A stretch of 11,214 bases of DNA from Methanomicrobiales archaeon (GTDB taxonomy: Archaea; Halobacteriota; Methanomicrobia; Methanomicrobiales; JACTUA01). Positions 1-5,513 of this stretch are shown here, piece by piece. Below the pieces are notes generated by a model. That model saw only the letters and a list, made by a program, of their open reading frames with translations. It was not told where the DNA came from and did no database searches. The DNA lies in contig JAJRCL010000037.1 in assembly GCA_028679035.1 (NCBI GenBank), positions 1 through 11,214 of the forward strand, read 5' to 3'. The position numbers were made by a program, and so were the translations under genes. Within the stretch, counting starts at the first letter, position 1; every line of letters begins with the position of its first letter.

Positions 1-13
1 AGCGGGCAATTAG

Positions 14-60
14 TGTTCCTCTTTCAGATTGGTTATACCTGAAAAATGATAAAAGATACT
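14..60 (-). promoter_or_regulatory. Possible promoter and ribosome-binding site for a gene off the left edge
   Basis: Read on the minus strand, this AT-rich stretch carries a TATA-like CTTTTATCA near 48-56 and, about 30 bases downstream, an AGAGG sequence near 18-22. That is the order expected for an archaeal promoter and ribosome-binding site of a gene running leftward out of the window. The coding start would lie at or beyond the left edge; a TTG at 9-7 is the only in-window candidate. Bases 1-189 otherwise show no convincing gene. Plus-strand frames that stop at 42 or 62 could instead be the tail of a gene from the left, but they are too short to judge. Confidence 0.3.
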
Positions 61-145
61 GATTCTGCAGGTGCGTTTTGCTCGTAAATCATTGCGCGGA
101 CCGCTGTTCGCGCAGGACGGGCAAGCGGGGATTCTGCAGAACGGG

Positions 146-155
146 GAAAAGAAAC
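146..155 (-). terminator. Weak T-rich terminator candidate
   Basis: On the minus strand this reads GTTTCTTTTC, about 35 bases after the stop of the small membrane protein gene. Archaeal transcription commonly ends at pyrimidine/T-rich tracts without a hairpin. The tract is short and interrupted, so this is only a candidate end for the lipoprotein/membrane-protein transcript. Confidence 0.25.
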
Positions 156-189
156 AGGACCGGGTGAGCATGTCCTGGCGTGGACCTCA

Positions 190-477
190 TCAGGCCTTCT
201 GGCGGATGAGGTACGTGCGGATGAGGTACAGCCCACTGAGGATCACAAACAGGTAGAAGCCTCCATTGATGATCGGGACGAGGTCGTCTGCAAACCAGGT
301 CGTAATCAGTCCCTGTACGGTTAAATAGAGCTGCAGGGTCGCCAGAAACACCAGGAGAAGAATTGTCAGGAAAAGGAACGTCCGTAAGTTTTCCCGGTAA
401 TCCATGCGGTTTTCCCGTGTCACAGTCTCTGATCGCTGTGGCATCGGAGCAGGGGATTTCTCATCGTTTTCAGCCAT
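190..477 (-). CDS. Small two-helix membrane protein, unknown function
   Basis: A 95-residue protein that I do not recognise. Residues 1-32 are polar and charged, with several Glu, Arg and Pro, and probably cytoplasmic. Two strongly hydrophobic segments follow, about residues 33-55 and 69-88, joined by a short loop with Asp-Asp (64-65); the protein ends in basic residues (RTYLIRQKA). This suggests a helical hairpin with both ends inside. The ATG overlaps the stop of the upstream lipoprotein gene by 8 bases (ATGGCTGA), and a strong GGAGGAG ribosome-binding site lies 5-11 bases upstream inside that gene. The two are therefore almost certainly co-transcribed and probably translationally coupled, which hints at a shared role at the membrane. 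That role cannot be named from the sequence. Confidence 0.8.
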   Translation of the reverse strand: MAENDEKSPAPMPQRSETVTRENRMDYRENLRTFLFLTILLLVFLATLQLYLTVQGLITTWFADDLVPIINGGFYLFVILSGLYLIRTYLIRQKA

Positions 478-1411
478 AATTTCTCCTCCACAAAAACAGG
501 ACCACTCCCAGCGAAGCCAGGGCTGCCGGCATGGTGAACCCCGGTTGTCTCGGTATCCCGGTGGATTCCGGACTGGGCGGGGATCGCTGTTCTGTTGATA
601 CGAATTTACTGGTCTCGATCGATCGGGTGACGAACTCTTCGCCGGCGGTAATCTTTGCGTTGGGGGCGAGGGAGACGTAGCCCGTGCCGCTCTGGATAAT
701 CACGTCATCGCGCCAGAGCACTGCTTCAACTTCATAGTTGTACTGATCCGGAACGTGGATAGTCACGTTCTGCATAACGGTCGATCCCGATCGGATCGAT
801 CCGAGCATGGTCCACTGACGATCTGCAACAAGGCGTGCGTCCCGTTCCCGTGCTTTAACCTCCACGGTGAACGGAGGACTCGGATCGGCTCCCTGGTTGG
901 TGAAGAAGATATCTGCCTCAATTACCGCCCTGCCGTCGGCGACTTCCCGCACAATGAAGTCCATCCCGGTGATCGCCACCGCGGTTCGGGCATCATCGGT
1001 GGGCAGGCGTTCCAGCGATGAGACCGTGATCTCTCCGGTTGCCTTCCGTTCATTTCCTTCAAAGACGGTCGTGATGATGCGGTACGACCCCTTGTGCGGG
1101 AGAGTGATCTCACTGAGGACCCGTACTGCTTCCCGGCGATTGATAACTCCGATTTCCTGGACCCCTTCGTACGCGAGAAGACCGGTTGATGTGTCAAATG
1201 CCTGCAGAATAAGGCGGGACGGATCGCTTCCGAACCCGTACACATTTTCCACCGACGTGGTGACGTTCAGAACGACGGTTGCGGCGGTGACCGTTTTTGG
1301 TGCTACCGTTATCCCGGTGACCGATAGCTGGCTTTCCTTGAGGCAGCCTGCTGAGAAGATGACAAGACCCAGGAACAGGATTCCGATACACACCGATTGT
1401 ACCCGTACCAT
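470..1411 (-). CDS. Secreted lipoprotein with PGF-CTERM-like tail
   Basis: A 313-residue surface protein. Residues 1-22 form a hydrophobic signal peptide ending in a lipobox (FSAGC), so Cys23 is a likely lipid attachment site. The body seems to hold two similar beta-rich domains, about 31-133 and 146-248: each starts with an ITG motif, has hydrophobic strands, and ends in a strand plus VS. The family may be one of the DUF domains found with PGF-CTERM tails in haloarchaea and methanogens, but I cannot confirm which. A Ser/Pro-rich linker (about 276-289) leads to QPGF (289-292), a short hydrophobic helix (294-308) and WRRNYG. This is the layout of a PGF-CTERM signal, normally cut and re-anchored by archaeosortase A. 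A lipobox and a sorting tail on one protein is unusual. The ATG at 1411 has no clear ribosome-binding site; a weak TATA-like site about 30 bases upstream suggests a nearly leaderless transcript. The molecular function is unknown. Confidence 0.85.
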   Translation of the reverse strand: MVRVQSVCIGILFLGLVIFSAGCLKESQLSVTGITVAPKTVTAATVVLNVTTSVENVYGFGSDPSRLILQAFDTSTGLLAYEGVQEIGVINRREAVRVLSEITLPHKGSYRIITTVFEGNERKATGEITVSSLERLPTDDARTAVAITGMDFIVREVADGRAVIEADIFFTNQGADPSPPFTVEVKARERDARLVADRQWTMLGSIRSGSTVMQNVTIHVPDQYNYEVEAVLWRDDVIIQSGTGYVSLAPNAKITAGEEFVTRSIETSKFVSTEQRSPPSPESTGIPRQPGFTMPAALASLGVVLFLWRRNYG

Positions 1412-1436
1412 TCTGTTTCTGATGGAGAACGGGTGC

Positions 1437-1446
1437 CGATAAACGC
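1437..1446 (-). promoter_or_regulatory. Possible TATA element for the lipoprotein operon
   Basis: The minus strand reads CGTTTATCGG here, centred about 30 bases before the ATG at 1411. A TATA box at that distance would place the transcript start almost on the start codon, which fits the absence of a ribosome-binding site. The match to TTTATATA is only partial. An A-rich GAGAAAAATG just upstream could contribute a BRE-like element. Confidence 0.3.
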
Positions 1447-1510
1447 TGCGGATTCATTTTTCTCTGCATGGCACTAACGCACGGCAGGTCGTCCCATGCC
1501 GCTGAATACA

Positions 1511-1525
1511 GGAAAAAAGAAAAGG
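1511..1525 (-). terminator. T-rich terminator after dapB
   Basis: Five bases past the dapB stop, the minus strand reads CCTTTTCTTTTTTCC, a pyrimidine tract with T4 and T6 runs. This is a typical archaeal terminator and would separate the rps17e-dapA-dapB transcript from the lipoprotein gene, which starts about 100 bases further on. No stable hairpin is visible. Confidence 0.5.
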
Positions 1526-1529
1526 AACG

Positions 1530-2288
1530 CTATAATCCGAGGACATCGGCCATTGCATAGATGCCGGGTTTTTTGCCTCTCACCCAGCGAACCGCACGCA
1601 GGGCACCGCTTGCAAAGACCGCCCGGTCATATGCCCGGTGGGACAGGGTGATACATTCGTAGTTACCGGCGAAAAGCACGGCATGGTCTCCCACGATGTC
1701 GCCACCCCGGATGACATGGACCCCGATCTCGTTTTTCCGTTCCCGCAGCCCCTCGCGCCCGTAGACTTTATCCCGTGTGCCCACTTCGGCCTCGATCGCC
1801 TCAAGAATCATCTTTGCGGTTCCGCTGGGAGCGTCTTTCTTGTACCGGTGGTGTGCCTCGGTGACTTCGATGTCGTAGTCCCCCAGCTTCTTGGCCGCTT
1901 CATGGACGAGGTGCAGGAAGACATTCATACCGACGGAGAAGTTACCGGAGATGACCGCCGGCACATGCCCCTCCACGGCGGTTTTGATGGCTGCCCGCTG
2001 TGCATCGGAGAAACCGGTGGTCCCGACCACCGGCGCAACACCGTAGCGTGCCGCTGCCGCAATATTCTGCACTGCTGCCGCTGCCACTGTGAAGTCAACG
2101 AGCACGTCAGGACGGGTATTGGCAAGGACCTCGTCGATCCGATCGGAAGGAGCTACGGGAACGTCGTAGAACATTCCTTCACGGACATCCACGCCGCCGA
2201 CCAGTTCACAGTCCTGCGATTCATGCACAAGCTTTCCGACGGTCATCCCCATGCGCCCAAGGGCACCGCAGACCACGACGGTGATCAT
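1530..2288 (-). CDS. dapB: 4-hydroxy-tetrahydrodipicolinate reductase DapB
   Basis: The second enzyme of the diaminopimelate/lysine branch: it reduces the DapA product to tetrahydrodipicolinate with NAD(P)H in the cytoplasm. The 252-residue length is normal for the family. The N terminus carries the Rossmann nucleotide-binding loop GALGRMG (8-14), and VGTTGF (88-93) contributes to the cofactor site. The family signature EAHHRYKKDAPSGTA spans 144-158; by comparison with E. coli DapB, His146 and Lys150 match the catalytic His159 and Lys163. The C terminus (YAMADVLGL) is complete. The ATG overlaps the dapA stop as ATGA, so the two genes are translationally coupled. In some methanogens aspartate-semialdehyde dehydrogenase follows this pair (from memory), but here a lipoprotein gene does. 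Confidence 0.97.
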   Translation of the reverse strand: MITVVVCGALGRMGMTVGKLVHESQDCELVGGVDVREGMFYDVPVAPSDRIDEVLANTRPDVLVDFTVAAAAVQNIAAAARYGVAPVVGTTGFSDAQRAAIKTAVEGHVPAVISGNFSVGMNVFLHLVHEAAKKLGDYDIEVTEAHHRYKKDAPSGTAKMILEAIEAEVGTRDKVYGREGLRERKNEIGVHVIRGGDIVGDHAVLFAGNYECITLSHRAYDRAVFASGALRAVRWVRGKKPGIYAMADVLGL

Positions 2289-3232
2289 CGGCGGGGTCCT
2301 TTCTTTGCGCCGCCCTTCGCCGCTCCTTTGCGTTTTGGTGTAACGGCAGTGGTCTTGCCGACATACCGGGAGAGAACCGAGGAAAGCTGGGCGGTCTTCG
2401 CCGCATCAAGATCATCCAGGGGGAGCCGCACCGGACCGGCCGCCATCCCGGCGAGTTCCACCGCTTTCTTGACCGGGATCGGGTTCGTATCGATGAAGAG
2501 CGCACGGAACAGGGGGGAGAGGAAATAGTGCTGCTGTCGGGCACGGTCCAGATCCCCGGCTGCCGCCGCCCCGCACATCTCCACCATCTCTTTTGGCACG
2601 ACGTTTGCAGCGACCGAGATGACGCCGGCCCCGCCCAGTGCGATGATCGGGAGGGTAAGGTTGTCGTCACCGGAGGTAACCATAAACTCCTTTCCCCTGG
2701 TCTCCTCGATGACCCGGGAAATCTGGCCGAGGTTCCCGCTCGCTTCCTTGATCCCGACGATGTTCGGGTGCCCCGCAAGTTCGGCCACAAGGTCCGGTTC
2801 CAGGTTCTGCCCGGTTCTTCCCGGCACATTGTACATCACGACGGGGATGTCCAGATCCGCAAGACGGGTATAATGCTTGATAAGTCCGGAGCGGTTTGGT
2901 TTGTTGTAATAAGGGCTGATAACAAGAGCTCCATCGGCACCGAGGTCTTTTGCAGCCTTGGTGAGCACGATGGCTTCTGCGGTGTTGTTGGACCCGGTAC
3001 CGGCAAGGACCGGCACCCTGCCGTTGACCGTATCGATCGCGACCTCGATCACTTTCTCGTGTTCGGTGAACGAAAGGGTAGCAGACTCTCCCGTTGACCC
3101 GCAGGGGACGATCCCGTGGACTCCCTGGGAAAGAAGATACTGGATGTTGGATCGGAGACCATCCAGATCCACGGTCTGTTTCGGATCGTTTTTAAAAGGG
3201 GTAATTATCGCCGGAAAAACTCCCTCGAACAT
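2285..3232 (-). CDS. dapA: 4-hydroxy-tetrahydrodipicolinate synthase DapA, basic C-terminal tail
   Basis: Condenses pyruvate with aspartate semialdehyde, the first committed step of diaminopimelate/lysine synthesis. The TIM-barrel signatures are clear: GSTGES at 45-50 (Ser46 and Thr47 where E. coli has Thr44 and Thr45), SPYYNKP at 106-112, YNVPGRTG at 134-141 with the catalytic Tyr134, and Lys162 in GIKEASGN as the Schiff-base lysine. At 315 residues it is about 20 longer than typical DapA. The excess is a tail from about residue 293 rich in Lys, Arg, Gly and Ala (KRKGAAKGGAKKGPRR at the end), probably disordered. The gene sits 23 bases after rps17e and overlaps dapB by ATGA. No good ribosome-binding site precedes the ATG, so translation may depend on coupling to rps17e. 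Related aldolases share the fold, but the dapB neighbour supports DapA. Confidence 0.96.
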   Translation of the reverse strand: MFEGVFPAIITPFKNDPKQTVDLDGLRSNIQYLLSQGVHGIVPCGSTGESATLSFTEHEKVIEVAIDTVNGRVPVLAGTGSNNTAEAIVLTKAAKDLGADGALVISPYYNKPNRSGLIKHYTRLADLDIPVVMYNVPGRTGQNLEPDLVAELAGHPNIVGIKEASGNLGQISRVIEETRGKEFMVTSGDDNLTLPIIALGGAGVISVAANVVPKEMVEMCGAAAAGDLDRARQQHYFLSPLFRALFIDTNPIPVKKAVELAGMAAGPVRLPLDDLDAAKTAQLSSVLSRYVGKTTAVTPKRKGAAKGGAKKGPRR

Positions 3233-3255
3233 GCATAGTTCTATGGAAGTATCGG

Positions 3256-3450
3256 CTATTTAGCTTTCCTTCTGGCATTGAACCGGCGCGTAACCGATCC
3301 GGCAACGCGGTTCCGGACTTTTTTGGAGCCTATGGAAGCCAGCTCTGCCACCGCATGCTTGTTCTCTTCAAAATCCCTGGAAAACCGTTCGGGGTATTCC
3401 TTGACCAGAGCAGCGCTCAGTGTCTTTACATATGTTGGTTTAATTCCCAT
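3256..3450 (-). CDS. rps17e: 30S ribosomal protein S17e
   Basis: A 64-residue basic protein of the small ribosomal subunit, found in archaea and eukaryotes but not bacteria. The N terminus (GIKPTYVKTLSAALV), the central YPERFSRDFEENK and the basic C-terminal end are characteristic, and the length matches archaeal S17e, which is shorter than the eukaryotic protein. An AAGGA sequence 8 bases before the ATG at 3450 can serve as ribosome-binding site. It is the first gene of an operon with dapA and dapB and has its own strong TATA promoter about 95 bases upstream. Confidence 0.96.
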   Translation of the reverse strand: MGIKPTYVKTLSAALVKEYPERFSRDFEENKHAVAELASIGSKKVRNRVAGSVTRRFNARRKAK

Positions 3451-3494
3451 TCACACCGTTCCTTGCACGTTCCCGCTGCGGAGCGCACGCATGC

Positions 3495-3509
3495 GCCCCG
3501 TATTCCGGG
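3495..3509 (-). other. Small inverted repeat in the rps17e leader
   Basis: CCCCG-TATTC-CGGGG forms a 5-base-pair GC-only stem with a 5-base loop, lying between the predicted transcription start (about 3520-3525) and the rps17e ATG. It could fold in the leader RNA. With such a short stem in GC-rich DNA it may be chance. Confidence 0.3.
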
Positions 3510-3545
3510 GAATTAACCTTCAGCGGTGAATCCCGCGGACTTGGG

Positions 3546-3562
3546 TATATACTTTTGCATCT
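3546..3562 (-). promoter_or_regulatory. BRE/TATA promoter of the rps17e-dapA-dapB operon
   Basis: The minus strand reads GATGCAAAAGTATATAC around this site: an A-rich BRE-like element directly followed by the TATA box GTATATA. The predicted transcription start is near 3520-3525, giving a leader of about 70-75 bases, long for an archaeal mRNA and able to hold regulatory structure. The terminator of the upstream ThiN-like gene lies just before it. Confidence 0.65.
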
Positions 3563-3569
3563 CCCCGTT

Positions 3570-3575
3570 AAAAAA
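3570..3575 (-). terminator. T6 terminator of the ThiN-like gene
   Basis: A run of six T on the minus strand, about 80 bases past the stop of the ThiN-like gene and just upstream of the rps17e promoter. The stretch between 3576 and 3653 shows no gene or RNA structure that I can recognise. Confidence 0.4.
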
Positions 3576-3653
3576 CCTGACCATCAGCGTGTCCAGGGAT
3601 CAGCAGGTGTGCGCGGGCCTCCGATAGTTGCCTTCGTTCAGGGTATGGAACAG

Positions 3654-4208
3654 TCAGATGCCCTTCTGCTCTTCCGCATCCAGACGGCGGCTAATCGCGG
3701 AAATCGTCCGAGCAACGCCTGCAGGATCTTCAGCAAACAGACGGACCAGACCCTCCGCGCCCCTCCCCCCGCGATCGATCACTGCATCCGGTACGCCATC
3801 CCTGCAGCAACTGGCCACGCCCCAGTGCATCGACGTGATGCCGGGAGGCTCCCGGGTCCGGTCGTACGCACATACCTGCAGGAACAGTTCATCAAGAACC
3901 GTTTCGATTGCACCGGAATGCCGGATCACGCCGGTCGCGTGAATCTGAGGGTCGAACCTGCGGGCGGTCAGCAGGCTTCGCACCGCTTCATTCGCGATGC
4001 CAAATACCGGCCTACCGGGGTTTCGCGGTACAAACACAACCGTTGCAACAGCTTCCGGAAGCATGGCATGGGAAAGGGCACAGGCGAGTTCGATACCCTC
4101 TTTTGGAACGAGGGCCGGCGACAGAGTTATCTCTTCGAGAGAATGTAGTGCTGCCGATAACCGGGTCAGCGCCACTGTGCGATCTGCCCCGGGTTCTTTC
4201 TCATGCAT
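3654..4208 (-). CDS. Stand-alone ThiN-like protein (thiamine-phosphate synthase family)
   Basis: A 184-residue protein resembling the archaeal ThiN domain, which makes thiamine phosphate from the pyrimidine and thiazole precursors and is often fused to ThiD or to a DNA-binding domain. Family-like stretches, from memory: an LVPKEG...ALSHA region (33-47), VAT...VPRNPGRP (54-67), RRFDPQIHATGVIRHS (83-98) and PDAVIDRGGRGAEGLVRLF (140-158). Typical members have an NIRY-like motif and a G-K/R-E-P motif; here these read VIRHS and GAEGL, so activity is uncertain. No ThiD domain or helix-turn-helix is present. The chosen ATG at 4208 has GGGAGG 5 bases upstream; a longer frame from ATG 4238 would add 10 residues but lacks a good ribosome-binding site. 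It is transcribed divergently from a small membrane protein gene. Family assignment is moderately sure; enzyme versus sensor role is open. Confidence 0.7.
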   Translation of the reverse strand: MHEKEPGADRTVALTRLSAALHSLEEITLSPALVPKEGIELACALSHAMLPEAVATVVFVPRNPGRPVFGIANEAVRSLLTARRFDPQIHATGVIRHSGAIETVLDELFLQVCAYDRTREPPGITSMHWGVASCCRDGVPDAVIDRGGRGAEGLVRLFAEDPAGVARTISAISRRLDAEEQKGI

Positions 4209-4273
4209 ACGCTCCTCCCGGAACCCAGCCCGAACCATACAGATATGAATCCCGGGCCCAACTATTTGAGGAT
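4209..4273. promoter_or_regulatory. Divergent promoter region, ThiN-like gene and small membrane protein
   Basis: These 65 bases separate the two divergent starts. The only AT-rich element is around 4236-4249 (ATACAGATATGAAT on plus), readable as a weak TATA-like element in either direction. It would place a plus-strand start near 4268 and a minus-strand start near 4218. Overlapping CCCGGG and GGGCCC palindromes lie at about 4251-4259. The minus-strand GGGAGG (4219-4214) is the ribosome-binding site of the ThiN-like gene. Confidence 0.35.
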
Positions 4274-4456
4274 ATGGAGAGCTGGGTTCTGGACATAATC
4301 GTCGGGATCGCGATGCTGGTACTGTTTTTTTTCCTCCTGATCGCGCTCCCGCTTGCGATTGGTACGCTCGGCGGATACGCGTACCTCTTTGCCGTTATTG
4401 TATTCGTCGCCGCCATGAGCGGAGCGGGGTACGTCATCAGCCGGAAGGCGCATTAG
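4274..4456 (+). CDS. 60-residue membrane protein, unknown function
   Basis: A very hydrophobic 60-residue protein. A short acidic start (MESW) is followed by two membrane segments, about residues 7-29 and 35-54, separated by a Gly-Gly turn, and a basic end (SRKAH). The reading frame stays open upstream, but that part runs antisense to the ThiN-like gene and lacks membrane character, so the ATG at 4274 is preferred; GAGG lies just before it at 4268-4271, closer than usual. Its last 20 bases overlap the end of priL on the opposite strand, and a strong terminator-like element follows. A coherent helix-turn-helix membrane profile and a fitting promoter and terminator argue for a real gene. I recognise no family, so no function is assigned. 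Confidence 0.6.
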   Translation: MESWVLDIIVGIAMLVLFFFLLIALPLAIGTLGGYAYLFAVIVFVAAMSGAGYVISRKAH

Positions 4457-5513
4457 GCGGTTCCGGTTTTTTTTCCGCCGATTTTTTCCGCATGCGGTAA
4501 TACGAGAGCGGGTGACTGACTTTCTCGCACAGAGCGTCCCGGCCGGAACACAGGCCGTACGTCCGCATCGTAGCGCAGGAGGGTGGGGTATATTCCGTCC
4601 CGCCCCGCCCGGTGATGTGTTCCACCTGGTACATTGTTTTTGTCACGTCGAAATCCGGTGCCCGGCAATACAGTTCGACAATACCGGTTACGCTCATACC
4701 GATGGTATGGAAGAATGCGGTCATCGCAAACCGTGCGGTGTGCGGAAGGTTGGTCCCCTTGGTAATCGCACCCATGAGCGCCTGGATACACGGCGGAAAG
4801 GCCACTTCTTCCACGGCACCGAATTCCTGGAGCATCGCTTCCTGATAGGCCACCGAGATTCCCTCAACTTCGCGGGACAGTGCCGTGCAGACCTGTTTCG
4901 GGACCGGGAGGGGAAGGGACCGGACGAGCACGACCCGGATCCGTTCCCGGAGGAGCGCATCCCCTTCGCCCGGGTCGATCTGCACCCGTCCCCGGATGAT
5001 GGAGCGGTTCACAAGCCGCCATTTCTGATCCCGCAGCAGACAGGCCAGTTCCACGTACTCGATGACCGCGACCTCCCTCCCGTCGGGATCGAAGTCCAGC
5101 GAATGACCGACATAGGCACGCAGACGCTGCCGTTTTTCGCGTTCTCCTCTTCCCTCCCCGTCTTCCCGCGCCTGCAGGAAGGCAAGGGCGCGTGATGCCT
5201 CATACCGGGAAAGCCGGTCGATGAGGAACCGGTCCTGCGCACAGGATACCAGCACGCGGGCGAGGGCGTAACTCGCAATCTCGGTGCGAATTTTCGCTGC
5301 ATCAACGGGAAAGGTCGGCGGTGCGGGAATGGCGTCCCCTTCCCGCCGGGGGAGTGCTGCTTTTACCCGTTCGACCGCACGGGAAAGTGCCGCACCCCCT
5401 TCGGCACCGCTGATAAATTCATCAAGCGTTCCGGTCAGGTTTCCGATAAAATCCTGGGATTCTTTTAAAAAAGGGAATTGTGCAAGGTCGCGAAGGTCCA
5501 GCTCGACCTTCAT
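4437..5513 (-). CDS. priL: DNA primase large subunit PriL
   Basis: The regulatory iron-sulfur subunit of the archaeal/eukaryotic-type primase, which works with catalytic PriS to make RNA primers at the replication fork. The C-terminal half carries the family signature: FPPC (239-242), a segment with HTARF (258-262), PDF...YQVEHITG (about 286-302), PPSC (310-313), GLC (320-322), C329 and HPLSYY (334-339). Cys242, 313, 322 and 329 are the likely [4Fe-4S] ligands, so the cluster site looks intact. The N-terminal half is variable and helical, as usual. The protein ends in a Lys/Pro-rich tail (MRKKSAEKKPEPP) that may be disordered. The reading frame can extend one codon to a TTG at 5516, but the ATG at 5513 forms a TGATG junction with the pcn stop and gives 358 residues. 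PriS is not in the window. Confidence 0.95.
   Translation of the reverse strand: MKVELDLRDLAQFPFLKESQDFIGNLTGTLDEFISGAEGGAALSRAVERVKAALPRREGDAIPAPPTFPVDAAKIRTEIASYALARVLVSCAQDRFLIDRLSRYEASRALAFLQAREDGEGRGEREKRQRLRAYVGHSLDFDPDGREVAVIEYVELACLLRDQKWRLVNRSIIRGRVQIDPGEGDALLRERIRVVLVRSLPLPVPKQVCTALSREVEGISVAYQEAMLQEFGAVEEVAFPPCIQALMGAITKGTNLPHTARFAMTAFFHTIGMSVTGIVELYCRAPDFDVTKTMYQVEHITGRGGTEYTPPSCATMRTYGLCSGRDALCEKVSHPLSYYRMRKKSAEKKPEPPNAPSG
4456..4487 (+). terminator. Terminator-like hairpin and T runs after the small membrane protein
   Basis: GGCGG (4456-4460) can pair with CCGCC (4475-4479), enclosing a loop with T8 (4467-4474), and T6 follows at 4482-4487. It starts at the last base of the small membrane protein stop and lies inside the 3' end of priL, where the same bases encode its Lys-rich tail (Lys-Lys codons AAAAAA). 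It should end plus-strand transcripts running toward priL. Confidence 0.5.

Noticed and set aside
61..139. GATTCTGCAG at 61-70 and again at 130-139
   Set aside because: A single 10-base direct repeat with no flanking structure or further copies; probably chance.
33..256. Short open frames of 61-67 codons near the left edge
   Set aside because: They are low-complexity Arg/Ser-rich or featureless, lack ribosome-binding sites, and partly overlap the small membrane protein gene.
867..1442. 191-codon open frame on plus opposite the lipoprotein gene
   Set aside because: The opposite strand encodes a coherent signal peptide, lipobox, body and C-terminal tail; the plus frame is Arg/Ser/Thr-rich with no features.
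1638..2528. 296-codon open frame on plus, antisense to dapB and dapA
   Set aside because: It lies opposite two clearly identified genes, its protein is rich in Arg, His, Pro and Cys without any recognisable domain, and it is explained by the GC-rich third positions of the real genes.
3451..3653. Possible structured RNA or thiamine/lysine riboswitch upstream of rps17e
   Set aside because: Apart from a 5-base-pair inverted repeat, I see none of the conserved cores of TPP or lysine riboswitches and no tRNA-like structure.
3555..4148. 197-codon open frame on plus opposite the ThiN-like gene
   Set aside because: The product is Arg/His/Pro-rich and featureless, while the minus strand gives a family-like protein with a good ribosome-binding site.
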